Notes: generated by a model from the letters alone, not told the origin. A DNA stretch of 13,284 bases from Deltaproteobacteria bacterium (GCA_021414045.1 JAIOPF010000082.1:1-13284); one strand, 5' to 3'; shown: positions 1 through 7,674, counted from the first letter of the stretch. Numbers and translations: made by a program.

Positions 1-882
1 GCCGGCGGTTCGCCCTTTCTATTGAAGCGCAAGGTGGAAGTCTCCGGAGAGATGCTGCGCAACGCCCAGGTGAGCGTGCACAATAACGAGCCCTACGTCA
101 GTCTTTCCTTCGATCCTTCCGGCACCAAGGCCTTCGGCGACTTGACGACCAATAACGTTGGTAAGCGCCTGGCCATCCTCCTCGACGGCGTGGTCAGCAA
201 GGCCCCGGTGATCAAGAGCCCCATCCCGAACGGCGAGGCCCAGATCACTTTGGGTTACGGCGACTATCAGTCGTTGATTCGAGAGGCCGAAGATTTGACC
301 GTCGTCCTTCGCGAAGGCGCCTTGCCTGCGAGTTTGAAGGAAGCGACGAAGACCGTCATTGGACCCTCGTTGGGTAAGAGCGCCATCGACCGAGGGTTCC
401 ACGCGACCTTGCTCGCCGCGGCCGTCGTAATGATCTTCATGGCCCTCTGGTACAAGTGGTCCGGCGTGCTAGCCGACGTGGCGGTCGTCCTCAACTTGCT
501 TTATCTTTTCGCCTTGCTCGCCCTCTTTGGCGCGACCTTGACCCTGCCCGGCGTCGCCGGTATCGTCCTCACCATCGGCATGGCGGTCGACGCGAACGTC
601 GTGATTCTCGAGCGTATCAAGGACGAGCTTGCCTCGGGCAAGACTCCCAAGGCGGCGGTGGACGTGGGGTATTCCAATGCCATTCGCGCCGTCGTGGACG
701 CGCACGTGACGACCTTTTTGTCGGGCGCGGTACTTTACCAATTCGGTACCGGTCCGGTTCGCGGTTTCGCGGTGACCCTGATGATCGGTATTTTGACGAC
801 CTTATACACGGCAGTGACCCAGACCCGCTTGGTCTACGATTACATCCTGTCCAAGCGCCAGGTGAAGAAGCTCAGCCTTTAA
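1..882 (+). CDS. secD: Protein translocase subunit SecD, C-terminal part (5' truncated by window edge)
   Basis: Membrane subunit of the SecDF complex, which uses the proton gradient to pull proteins out of the SecYEG channel on the periplasmic side. The frame is open from base 1 and gives 293 residues, so the N-terminal transmembrane helix and most of the first periplasmic domain lie outside the window. Visible are the end of the periplasmic region (SFDPSGTKAFGDLT; VLREGALPASL, a SecD hallmark just before the membrane domain), then a block of five or so hydrophobic helices. The helix with GMAVDANVVILERI carries the conserved Asp of the proton path (GAC at 589-591), and FGTGPVRGFAVTLMIGILTTLYTA is the typical last-helix region. 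secF follows after 3 nt, so the two are almost certainly co-transcribed and translationally coupled. A TTG at 22 can be read as a start, but the homology clearly runs upstream of it. Confidence 0.96.
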   Translation, partial: AGGSPFLLKRKVEVSGEMLRNAQVSVHNNEPYVSLSFDPSGTKAFGDLTTNNVGKRLAILLDGVVSKAPVIKSPIPNGEAQITLGYGDYQSLIREAEDLTVVLREGALPASLKEATKTVIGPSLGKSAIDRGFHATLLAAAVVMIFMALWYKWSGVLADVAVVLNLLYLFALLALFGATLTLPGVAGIVLTIGMAVDANVVILERIKDELASGKTPKAAVDVGYSNAIRAVVDAHVTTFLSGAVLYQFGTGPVRGFAVTLMIGILTTLYTAVTQTRLVYDYILSKRQVKKLSL

Positions 883-885
883 TTT

Positions 886-1818
886 ATGACGCAAGTGACC
901 AAAAAAATTATTCCTTTCATGAAGTACCGCTGGGTGATGCTGGCCTTCTCCTTTTTGCTCGTCGGCATCGGAGTGGCGGCGATTGCGGTCCAGTGTTTGA
1001 ACTTCGGCACCGACTTCACCGGTGGTCTCAAGTTGATTTATCAATTCCAGGATCCCGTCAACGAAGCCGCGATCACCGGTACGCTAGAAGGCGCCGGCTT
1101 TTCCAATTTCGTGATTCAACGCTTCGGCGAGGCCCAGCAAAAGACCTACATCGTCAAAAGCGACCTTCCCAAAGATCGTGATGAAAAATTTTCGCAGCCT
1201 TATACGCAGGCGCTTGAAAAGGCCTATGGGGCGGGCAAGGTACAGTTGTTACAGGAAGAGTTCGTCGGTCCCAAGGTCGGTAAAGAGCTGCGCACCAAGG
1301 GGATTTACGCGGTATTCTGGGCCTGGATCATCATGCTGGTCTATATCGGCTTCCGCTTCGACTTCTTTTTTGCGCCTGGCGCCATCCTGGCCTTGGTCCA
1401 CGACGTCTTGGTGGCCGTGGGGATCTTCGCCATTCTCGGCCTTGAAGTGAACCTGACCGTCGTCGCCGCCATCCTGACGATCATCGGTTATTCCATCAAC
1501 GACACGATCATCGTGTTCGACCGCATCCGCGAAGATTTGGTGAGGCACAAGAGCCTGACCCTGGTTCAAGTCATCGATAAGAGCATCAACGAGACCTTGA
1601 GCCGCACCATCATCACTTCTTTGACGGTGTTTTTCGTTGTTATCGTTCTTTACCTCCGCGCCGAAGGCGACATCAAGAACTTCGCCTTGGCGATGATGAT
1701 CGGCGTCATCACGGGTACTTATTCCTCGATCTCGATCGCTTCTCCCGTCTTCCTGTTCCTCAAGGAAAACGGCCATCGATTCGGACTGGGAAAAGCTCCC
1801 GCCAAAGCCAAGGCCTAA
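886..1818 (+). CDS. secF: Protein translocase subunit SecF
   Basis: Partner of SecD in the proton-driven Sec accessory complex of the inner membrane. The 310 residues match the usual SecF length. Seen in order: an N-terminal membrane helix (about 14-36), the SecF signature NFGTDFTGG just after it, a short periplasmic domain, the EFVGPKVGKELRTKG segment entering the membrane domain, then five hydrophobic helices including IGYSINDTIIVFDRIRED, the conserved SecF motif with the arginine that faces SecD's acidic residue. The tail is short and basic (KAPAKAKA). Only three bases separate it from the secD stop and no good Shine-Dalgarno is visible, so translation is probably coupled to secD. A second in-frame ATG at 919 (MKYRW) is possible but less likely. 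Confidence 0.96.
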   Translation: MTQVTKKIIPFMKYRWVMLAFSFLLVGIGVAAIAVQCLNFGTDFTGGLKLIYQFQDPVNEAAITGTLEGAGFSNFVIQRFGEAQQKTYIVKSDLPKDRDEKFSQPYTQALEKAYGAGKVQLLQEEFVGPKVGKELRTKGIYAVFWAWIIMLVYIGFRFDFFFAPGAILALVHDVLVAVGIFAILGLEVNLTVVAAILTIIGYSINDTIIVFDRIREDLVRHKSLTLVQVIDKSINETLSRTIITSLTVFFVVIVLYLRAEGDIKNFALAMMIGVITGTYSSISIASPVFLFLKENGHRFGLGKAPAKAKA

Positions 1819-1831
1819 TCGAATTCCTTTC

Positions 1832-1845
1832 GGAGGTCGGCCCTG
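1832..1845 (+). promoter_or_regulatory. recJ ribosome binding site and CTG start
   Basis: GGAGG at 1832-1836 lies 6 nt before an in-frame CTG (1843-1845). The only other nearby in-frame start, TTG at 1858, would sit 21 nt from this GGAGG. The residues added by the CTG start (QKRW) match the KRW motif that usually opens RecJ proteins. Together these favour the CTG. Confidence 0.7.
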
Positions 1846-3567
1846 CAAAAGCGTTGGTTGCTCATTCCCTACGACGATCAACTCGCCCGCTCCTTGGAAG
1901 CGAAGCACGGCGTTTCCACGATCCTTTCCCGGCTCCTCGTTCAAAGAAAAATCACCGAAGACGGCCAGATTGAAAAATTCCTCAGGCCCTCCTTGGCCCA
2001 TCTGCCCGACCCCAGCCTCTTGCTCGGAATGGAGAAGGCCGTGGCTCGCATCGTCGCGGCGATTCGAGATCGCGAGAAGATCGTCGTTTACGGCGATTAT
2101 GACGTCGACGGGACGACGTCGACGGCCTTGCTGACCGAATTCTTCCGGGATGTCGGGGCGAACGTGGATTATTACATTCCGCATCGCCTGCGCGAAGGCT
2201 ACAGCCTCAACGTCGAGGCCTTGAAAAAAATTCGCGAGGGGGGAGCCCGCGTCGTCATCACCGTCGATAACGGGATCAGCGCGGTGGCTGAGGCGCAAGC
2301 GGCCCGCGAACTTGGCCTCGACCTGATCATCACCGACCATCACGAAGTTCCGCCCCAGCTTCCCGACGCCTTTGCCATCCTAAATCCCAAGCAGGTCGGC
2401 GATGAATTTCCCGGCAAGGAACTCGCCGGCGTGGGCGTTGCCTTTTACCTGCTCATCGCCTTGCGCAAGGCGCTACGCGAAGCCGGATTGCTCTCCGATC
2501 AGGAGCCCAATCTAAGGCAGGCCTTGGATCTCGTAGCCGTGGGCACCGTCGCGGACATGGCCCCGCTTGTCGGAGTCAACCGAATCTTGGTGAACGAGGG
2601 CCTCAAGGTGCTCAGCCGCACGTCGCGCCCCGGTTTTCGCGCTTTGAAGGAGGTGGCGGGCGTGGAGGACGAGGTCACCGCCGATCAGGTGGGATTTCGC
2701 CTCGGTCCCCGCATCAATGCGGTGGGCAGGCTCGACGACGCCTCTTTCGGCGTCAAGCTGCTACTCTCGCGCAATGACGCGGAAGCGATGGAGCTCTCGC
2801 GTCGCCTCGACCGCGCGAACGCCGAACGTCAGGACTTGGAAGATGACATCGTCGTTCAGGCTCTCGCGAAAGTCGAGGTGGACGGACTCGCGCTTCGTCG
2901 GCGCAGTCTGGTGCTTTTCCATGAAGACTGGCATCCCGGCGTGGTGGGTATCGTCGCGAGCCGCTTGGTCGAGAAATATTATCTTCCGTCCATCGTGCTT
3001 TCGCGCGACAAGGCCGGGCTCAAGGGCTCCGCGCGATCCATACGCAATCTCAACCTCGTCGAAACGTTGCGCGACTGCGCCGGCCTTTTGACCAAGTTCG
3101 GCGGACATTTCTATGCGGCGGGACTTTCGCTCGAAGAAAACAATCTCGGCGCCTTCTCCGAGGCTTTCGATGTGGCCGTGCGATCCCGCCTCAAGGATGA
3201 AGATTTCCAACCCTCCCTCAAGCTCGACGTCGAATCCGAATTGGATTTGATCCATCCCGAAATGTTGGAAGAGATTCGCCGTCTCCAGCCTTTCGGACTC
3301 GGCAATCCCGAACCAGTCCTGTTGTTGAAGGGCGTTACCGTCCGAGAAAGCCGTATCGTGGGCGAAAACCATCTCAAAATGCGCGTTGGCGAAGGGTCCG
3401 TTCAGTTTGGAGCCATCGGTTTCCGTTTGGCGGATAAATTGCCCCCTCTCTCTTCTCAGGTCGATCTGGCCTGCGTTCCTGGATGGAATGAATGGAATGG
3501 TAGTAAAAACATACAGTTACGCGTTATCGATCTGAGTCCGACGGGTTCTAACGCATCGCGTAAATAA
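1843..3567 (+). CDS. recJ: Single-stranded-DNA-specific exonuclease RecJ
   Basis: 5'-3' exonuclease on single-stranded DNA acting in recombination (RecF pathway), mismatch and base-excision repair; Mn/Mg-dependent cytoplasmic enzyme of the DHH superfamily. With the CTG start it has 574 residues, the usual bacterial length. Motifs by that numbering: VVYGDYDVDGTTS (DYDVDG 85-90, metal-binding motif I), VVITVDNGIS, then IITDHHEVP with the name-giving DHH at 165-167, AVGTVADMAPL, and RLGPRINAVGRLDDAS. The DHHA1 domain shows WHPGVVGIVASRLVEKY, GSARSIRNLNLVE and the substrate-contacting GGH at 420-422. The C-terminal OB-like domain follows (QPFGLGNPEPVL, NHLKMRV). It lies 24 nt after secF on the same strand, and secDF-recJ adjacency is seen in many bacteria. 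A start at TTG 1858 (569 aa) would drop the KRW segment. Confidence 0.95.
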   Translation: MQKRWLLIPYDDQLARSLEAKHGVSTILSRLLVQRKITEDGQIEKFLRPSLAHLPDPSLLLGMEKAVARIVAAIRDREKIVVYGDYDVDGTTSTALLTEFFRDVGANVDYYIPHRLREGYSLNVEALKKIREGGARVVITVDNGISAVAEAQAARELGLDLIITDHHEVPPQLPDAFAILNPKQVGDEFPGKELAGVGVAFYLLIALRKALREAGLLSDQEPNLRQALDLVAVGTVADMAPLVGVNRILVNEGLKVLSRTSRPGFRALKEVAGVEDEVTADQVGFRLGPRINAVGRLDDASFGVKLLLSRNDAEAMELSRRLDRANAERQDLEDDIVVQALAKVEVDGLALRRRSLVLFHEDWHPGVVGIVASRLVEKYYLPSIVLSRDKAGLKGSARSIRNLNLVETLRDCAGLLTKFGGHFYAAGLSLEENNLGAFSEAFDVAVRSRLKDEDFQPSLKLDVESELDLIHPEMLEEIRRLQPFGLGNPEPVLLLKGVTVRESRIVGENHLKMRVGEGSVQFGAIGFRLADKLPPLSSQVDLACVPGWNEWNGSKNIQLRVIDLSPTGSNASRK

Positions 3568-3572
3568 AGCTA

Positions 3573-3611
3573 TTGACAAGGGTTGACGCGCCGTGTTAGC
3601 CCCGATAAAGA
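3573..3611 (+). promoter_or_regulatory. Candidate sigma70-type promoter for the phasin-like gene
   Basis: A perfect -35 consensus TTGACA (3573-3578) is followed ten bases later by TTGACG (3583-3588). From the second box, candidate -10 sequences are GATAAA (3604-3609, 15-nt spacer) or TAAAGA (3606-3611, 17-nt spacer). From the first box no good -10 is found at 17 nt. The region lies directly after the recJ stop and 50-90 nt before the next start codon. The -35 boxes are clear; the -10 assignment is uncertain. Confidence 0.5.
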
Positions 3612-3660
3612 CTAAGGGGTGAGAGAGGTTTTCAATTTTCAAATAGAGAGGGAGTTCCCG

Positions 3661-4224
3661 ATGTCGAAAAAAGCTGTGAAAAAGATCCGAAAGGCCAAAA
3701 AGGCGCCGACCGTGACCAACGCTAAGCACGCCATCACTCAAAAATTCGAAGAAATTAATCGCGTCGTCAACCGGCTCGAGTCCGAAGTGGAAGTGCTCTT
3801 CAAGAAAATTGTGAAAAAAGGAGAACGCTCCAGCCGTGAACTGCGTAGAAGCTTCGACGATTTGATCAGCTGGGCGAAGTCCGGGGATCTTTTGTCCCGA
3901 GCTTCCGAAAAGCGCGACGATGTCGAGCGCGAGGTTCGCCGTTTAGCCGAAGACGTGATCAACACCGTTAAAGAAATCGAGTTGATCCCCGGCCGAGTCA
4001 ATCTCAGCGGAGTATTTCAAGAAGCGCGAAAGAATTTAGGAAACCTCGTCGAGCAGATCGGCGATAACGACCTGATTCAAAAGGCCAAGCTGACCTTGGG
4101 TCAAACGAAGAAAGAGATCCTCAGCTTGCTGAGCATCCCGACCCAAGACGAAGTGGTCAAACTCGAGAAGAAGATCGTCAGCCTCGAGAAACGCTTGAGC
4201 CACCTGACCCGCAAAGCGGCCTAG
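3661..4224 (+). CDS. Phasin-like coiled-coil protein with Lys-rich N-terminus
   Basis: Small, highly charged, almost entirely helical protein of 187 residues. The first 16 residues are Lys-rich (KKAVKKIRKAKKA), resembling the basic tails of histone H1-like or PHA-granule proteins. The middle contains amphipathic helices, and the end (LLSIPTQDEVVKLEKKIVSLEKRL) matches the closing motif of phasin/PhaI-like proteins, an IPT followed by a short leucine-type coiled coil. Phasins coat polyhydroxyalkanoate granules, and some bind DNA; no PHA synthase is in the window, so a granule role is not shown. The ATG at 3661 has GGAG (3651-3654) at 6 nt; a GTG at 3619 in the same frame has no such site and lies close to the promoter. 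The gene has its own candidate promoter and terminator, so it appears monocistronic. No signal peptide or cysteine. Confidence 0.75.
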   Translation: MSKKAVKKIRKAKKAPTVTNAKHAITQKFEEINRVVNRLESEVEVLFKKIVKKGERSSRELRRSFDDLISWAKSGDLLSRASEKRDDVEREVRRLAEDVINTVKEIELIPGRVNLSGVFQEARKNLGNLVEQIGDNDLIQKAKLTLGQTKKEILSLLSIPTQDEVVKLEKKIVSLEKRLSHLTRKAA

Positions 4225-4253
4225 GCCGCGGACCAAAGAGCTTACCTCCCTCG

Positions 4254-4289
4254 AAAAAGGGCTTGCTCCGAAAGGGGCGGCCCTTTTTT
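4254..4289 (+). terminator. Rho-independent terminator after the phasin-like gene
   Basis: AAAAAGGGC (4254-4262) pairs perfectly with GCCCTTTTT (4280-4288). Inside, GCTCC (4265-4269) pairs with GGGGC (4274-4278, one G-T wobble) around a GAAA tetraloop. A run of six T (4284-4289) follows and further T-rich sequence continues to 4296. It starts 30 nt after the stop codon and isolates the phasin-like gene from the ATPase pair. Confidence 0.85.
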
Positions 4290-4322
4290 GGTTTTTAACG
4301 CCCCCCGCTTTTTTCGAAAAAA

Positions 4323-4350
4323 TTGTTTATCTTGCTTCGCACTCCAAAAT
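4323..4350 (+). promoter_or_regulatory. Weak candidate promoter for the ATPase pair
   Basis: TTGTTT (4323-4328) and CAAAAT (4345-4350) at a 16-nt spacing lie in the AT-rich stretch between the preceding terminator and the ATG at 4367. The match is mediocre (3/6 and 4/6). Some promoter is expected here because a strong terminator precedes the operon, but this exact pair is a guess. Confidence 0.25.
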
Positions 4351-4366
4351 TTAGGATGCCATCGGG

Positions 4367-5308
4367 ATGTCGCAACGCTGGGAACTGAACGGATTGTTGC
4401 AACGCCGCCTCTGGATCGTAACCGGCAAGGGCGGAGTGGGCAAGACCACCATCGCCGCCGCCCTGGGGATGATGGCATCGCGACAGGGCTTGAAAACCCT
4501 GCTCGTCGAGACGCACGGGCTCAGCCATTTAGCCGAACTGTTCGAGGTTCCCGAAGTCGGCTACGAACCGAAATCCTTCAAGAACGGACTCTCCCTCATT
4601 CGCCTCGATCCCGAGGCTGCTTTCGAAGAGTATGTCCTGAGGCAGATCAAGTTCCAATTCCTCTACAACGCCGTCTTCAACAACAAGTACGTGAAACACT
4701 TCATCGACGCAGCGCCCGGTCTTGCGGAACTTTTGACCATCGGCAAGATCTGGTCCTTGGTGGAAGACGAGGCCAGGAAAGGGAAAAAGCCCGAGTTCGA
4801 TTTGGTCATCGTCGACGCGCCTTCGACGGGTCACAGTCTCTCGTTATTGACCGTGCCGCAAGTCGTCGTCGACGCGGTCCGGGTGGGGCCTCTTAAGAAC
4901 AACGCCCAAGAAATCCTGGCCCTGATTCGGGATCCTCTCAAGACTTTGACCTGGGTGGTGACCTTGCCCGAAGAGATGCCCGTCAACGAGGCCGTCGAAA
5001 TGGAGGAAAAACTCGAGAACCAAGCGAAGGTCGCCGTGGGTCCTATCGTGTTGAATTCGCTTTGGCCCCAAGTCTTGGGAAAGGATTCCCTCCAAGAATT
5101 AAAAAAAGCCAAGATTGAAAATCCCATGGTGCATTTGTACCGGCAACGCGTGGATCAGTCGGATTTTTACCGCGAGAAATTGCAGGAGCGTCTAAAAAAA
5201 CGCCAAATTCTCGAGCTTCCGCTGATCTACCAGCAGAAGTCCCCCATCCGCATCGCCGAGGCTCTATGTGAAGCGATGCGGACTCAGTTGATGGGGGTGA
5301 AGCCATGA
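4367..5308 (+). CDS. ArsA/Get3-family ATPase, first of pair (BagA-like, Rv3679-type)
   Basis: Cytosolic P-loop ATPase of the ArsA/GET3 (SIMIBI, MinD-like) group, 313 residues. Deviant Walker A TGKGGVGKTT at 19-28 includes the signature lysine K21, which in this class reaches across the dimer to the partner's nucleotide. The switch II/A' motif DAPSTGHS (150-157) corresponds to DTAPTGH of Get3. The arsenite-binding cysteines of ArsA and the CxxC zinc motif of Get3 are absent; the only Cys is near the C-terminus (LCEAM). It is therefore unlikely to be an arsenite pump subunit. Its TGA overlaps the ATG of the next gene (ATGA), so the products are probably made in equal amounts and may form a heterodimer, as proposed for mycobacterial Rv3679-Rv3680. 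AGGA (4353-4356) is a weak ribosome site 10 nt before the start. The client or substrate is unknown. Confidence 0.85.
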   Translation: MSQRWELNGLLQRRLWIVTGKGGVGKTTIAAALGMMASRQGLKTLLVETHGLSHLAELFEVPEVGYEPKSFKNGLSLIRLDPEAAFEEYVLRQIKFQFLYNAVFNNKYVKHFIDAAPGLAELLTIGKIWSLVEDEARKGKKPEFDLVIVDAPSTGHSLSLLTVPQVVVDAVRVGPLKNNAQEILALIRDPLKTLTWVVTLPEEMPVNEAVEMEEKLENQAKVAVGPIVLNSLWPQVLGKDSLQELKKAKIENPMVHLYRQRVDQSDFYREKLQERLKKRQILELPLIYQQKSPIRIAEALCEAMRTQLMGVKP

Positions 5309-6444
5309 CCCCGGAAAGCAAGAAAATCGGCCTGCAGGGCTTGCTCGAGAAGAAGAAGGTTTTGATCTGCTGCGGTTCGGGAGGAGTGGGCAAGACGACC
5401 ACCTCGGCGGCCTTAGCCCTATACGCTTCCTCGATCGGCTACAAGACGATAGTCCTGACCATCGATCCGGCCAAGCGCCTGGCGAATTCCTTGGGTATCC
5501 AAAAGATCGATTACCAAGAGAAGGAAATCCCCAAGTCCGAATTGAAAAAGGCCGGCGTTGAGCCCAAGGCCCCCTTATTCGCCATGATGCTCGACACCAA
5601 GAGAACTTTCGACGACCTCATCGTCAAGTACGCTCCGGACGAGGCCAAGGCCGAAGCCATCCTGCAGAACAAGCTCTACCAGCATCTCTCCAACATGATC
5701 GCGGGATCCCAAGAATACATGGCGATGGAGAAGCTCTACGAGGTGGTCCAAGATAGGGACTACGATCTCGTTGTACTAGACACCCCTCCTTCGCGGCATG
5801 CCCTGGATTTTTTGGATGCGCCCAACAAGATGAGCGCGATGCTCGGCGACAGCGTGATGAAATGGTTCTTGAAGCCCTCGCTCTTCGTCGGCAAGAACTC
5901 TCTGCAGCTGCTCGACCGTTCGGTGAAACGCGTCTTCAAGGCCTTCGATAAGATCGCGGGCTTCGAGTTTCTCCAAGACCTTTCCCAGATGCTGGTCTCC
6001 GTTTCGGGTCTTTTAGAGGGCTTTCAAGAACGCGCGCAAAAAGTCGAGCTCTTGCTGCACGACAAGGACACCGGCTTTCTTCTGGTGGCGGCCCCCGAGT
6101 CCATTCCCCTGCGCGAGGCCGAATATTTTTACCGAAAAATCCAAGAAAACGCCTTGCCCTTCTCGGGGTTCATCTTCAATCGCGTACAAGGCGTCCCCAA
6201 GGGACCGGCGACGCCGCCGACGGGGCTCAAGGCTAGAACTCAGAGCGAATATCAAGAGATGGTCTATTTATTCAAAACCTTGGCCCACAACGACGAGGTG
6301 GAGATCGCGAATTTTCAGGAGCGAATGGAGTTTTCGAAGAACGGCATCGTGTTCAAGATCATGCCGCAGCTCGATCATGACGTCCACGATCTGGCCGGTC
6401 TTTACGAGCTGGGCGGAAAGCTATTCTCGGAGGGACCGAAATAG
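5305..6444 (+). CDS. ArsA/Get3-family ATPase, second of pair (BagB-like, Rv3680-type), signature Lys replaced
   Basis: 379-residue paralogue of the preceding ATPase, starting inside its stop codon. The P-loop reads CGSGGVGKTT (23-32): the catalytic Lys of GKT is kept, but the signature lysine found in the first copy is a serine (S25). DTPPSRH at 159-165 is the A'/switch II motif, and VLTIDPAKRLANSLG is the strand and adenine-pocket-side region typical of ArsA ATPases. A long helical insert (about 175-260), rich in Phe, Leu and Met (MKWFLKPSLF, FEFLQDLSQMLVSVSGLLEGF), resembles the client-binding helices of Get3-like proteins. The only cysteines are the pair just before the P-loop, so a Get3 zinc CxxC is lacking. 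No membrane segment. The tail-to-tail neighbour on the other strand ends 2 nt away. Role inferred only as ATP-dependent handling of a hydrophobic client or metabolite. Confidence 0.85.
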   Translation: MTPESKKIGLQGLLEKKKVLICCGSGGVGKTTTSAALALYASSIGYKTIVLTIDPAKRLANSLGIQKIDYQEKEIPKSELKKAGVEPKAPLFAMMLDTKRTFDDLIVKYAPDEAKAEAILQNKLYQHLSNMIAGSQEYMAMEKLYEVVQDRDYDLVVLDTPPSRHALDFLDAPNKMSAMLGDSVMKWFLKPSLFVGKNSLQLLDRSVKRVFKAFDKIAGFEFLQDLSQMLVSVSGLLEGFQERAQKVELLLHDKDTGFLLVAAPESIPLREAEYFYRKIQENALPFSGFIFNRVQGVPKGPATPPTGLKARTQSEYQEMVYLFKTLAHNDEVEIANFQERMEFSKNGIVFKIMPQLDHDVHDLAGLYELGGKLFSEGPK

Positions 6445-6446
6445 GG

Positions 6447-6818
6447 CTATGCCCCTGGCTTGCCGCCGGCTTGGCTGATGAAGTCTTGGATCAATTCGCG
6501 GTCCAAGGGGTGAATGTAGATAAATCGAATCCCGATGCCGATCTTGCCTTGCCCGCCTTCGTTCTGATCGCGCATGACGCGGACCACTTCTCCGGTGGCT
6601 TGGATGGGACGGGCCTTGGGCGTGAGGCTGAATCGCAGGAAAACCTGGGTTCCCAGCTTCACCGGCACCTCGGACTCGAGGAAAAGCCCGCCGGCGCTGA
6701 TGTCGGTGGAGAAAAAATACAGCATGCCTTCGCTGTCCTCGTTTTCGAAAACGACTTGAGTCCGAATGGGGCGGCGCGGGTAGAGGCGTTTTTCCTTTTT
6801 GCTTTGCGTGGACATCAT
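6447..6818 (-). CDS. PilZ-domain protein (probable c-di-GMP receptor)
   Basis: Stand-alone PilZ domain of 123 residues, expected to bind cyclic di-GMP and relay it to motility, polysaccharide or secretion machinery. The c-di-GMP-binding RxxxR is visible as RLYPR (11-15, followed by another Arg), and the second motif D/NxSxxG as DISAGG (39-44). The remaining strands fit the PilZ beta-barrel (GTQVFLRFSL, ATGEVVRV, GIGIRFIYI). Two adjacent ATGs (6818 and 6815) could start it. It lies downstream of the nitrilase gene on the same strand with a 63-nt gap (6819-6881) in which no terminator or promoter stands out, so the two may be co-transcribed. Its end is 2 nt from the end of the second ATPase gene. 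Confidence 0.9.
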   Translation of the reverse strand: MMSTQSKKEKRLYPRRPIRTQVVFENEDSEGMLYFFSTDISAGGLFLESEVPVKLGTQVFLRFSLTPKARPIQATGEVVRVMRDQNEGGQGKIGIGIRFIYIHPLDRELIQDFISQAGGKPGA

Positions 6819-6881
6819 TTTCTCAAACCCTTCATTCTAGCAGGCGCCAGGTCGATGTGACCAATGCTTTTTCAGTCGGAA

Positions 6882-7666
6882 TCAGGCTAGCACTCGGCTC
6901 TCCAAAAAGGGATACCGACGGCGTATTCGCGTAACCTCGCCCAAATCCAGTCTTAGGCTTTGAATCCCGGCTCTTGCCCCCATCTCGGCCAATTTTTCTC
7001 CCCAAGGTCCGAAGACAGCGGAATGGCCGCCGTAAGTCACCGGTTTTTCATGGTGACCTGTGCCGACCTTGTTGAGACCGACGACATAGCAGAGATTTTC
7101 GATGGCCCGTGCCTTGAGCAGGCGGTGAAATGGTCGAGGCGTTCCTTCGGCCAGGCACTGGGGAGAAAAATCAGTCGCGTCCCCAGTTTGGATAGGCGGC
7201 GGAAGAGCTCGGGAAAGCGTAGGTCAAAGCATACGGCCAGGCCTATCTTCCCCCAAGGGCTGGAAAAGGCGACCACGCGTTTGCCCGCCTGAAAGCGTCG
7301 CGTCTCGCCGCCATAGGCGAAGAGATGAATTTTCCGGTACGAAGCGAGGCGTTTCCCGGAGGGCGTGATGACGTAGGCGGAGTTGTAGGCCCGTTTCTTC
7401 GCGAGTTCGAGCATGGAACCGACGAGATAACATTGACGGGTACGAGCGTAGTTTTGCAGCCATGCAAGGCATTCGGCGTTGCCTCGCGCCAAGGCCGCGC
7501 GGTGGTCGACGGAGAATCCGGAGGGCCACATTTCGGGGAAAACCAGCCAATCGCCGGGATTTGGACGCAAACTCTTGAGGAGGGACTGAAGCCCGTCGAG
7601 GGTGGCCGCGGGTCCGCCGGCTTTGGTGGAAAATTGAACTAAATGGAGGCCCAGCGTTTCTTTCAT
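6882..7666 (-). pseudogene. Carbon-nitrogen hydrolase (nitrilase superfamily, omega-amidase-like), frameshifted
   Basis: Nitrilase-superfamily amidohydrolase with the complete catalytic triad: Glu45 in FPEMWPSGF, Lys112 in YRKIHLF and Cys146 in VCFDLRFPE. These contexts resemble YafV/Nit2-type omega-amidases that hydrolyse 2-oxoglutaramate or similar amides, but substrate is not proven. The frame is intact to RLDHF (Phe180, codon 7127-7129) and then derails. Shifting by one base at about 7123-7130 restores the family sequence: RLLKARAIENLCYVVGLNKV, then GGHSAVFGPWGEKLAE, ending at TGA (6882-6884). The span of 785 nt is exactly one short of 262 codons, so a single base is missing, most simply one C from TTCC. 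Unshifted, translation runs on to 7037 with an unrelated tail. The start at 7666 (MKETLG) is preferred over 7693 because AAGGA lies 5 nt before it. Either a recent inactivation or a sequencing/assembly error. Confidence 0.88.
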
Positions 7667-7674
7667 GATATTCC

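Noticed and set aside
1249..2343. 364-residue open frame on the minus strand across secF and recJ
   Set aside because: It is antisense to two clearly conserved genes, is very rich in Asp/Gly/Gln/His as expected of an antisense reading of GC-rich codons, and shows no domain.
3619..3660. Earlier GTG start for the phasin-like protein
   Set aside because: It has no ribosome site and lies next to the promoter; the ATG at 3661 has GGAG at 6 nt and begins the Lys-rich tail.
4367..6444. Arsenic resistance (arsA) operon
   Set aside because: The arsenite-binding cysteines are missing in both proteins and there is no arsB, arsR, arsC or arsD nearby.
6443..6456. Small hairpin (GGGC-TAT-GCCC) between the second ATPase gene and pilZ as a terminator
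   Set aside because: The stem is only 4-5 bp with a 3-base loop and no T-run on either strand.
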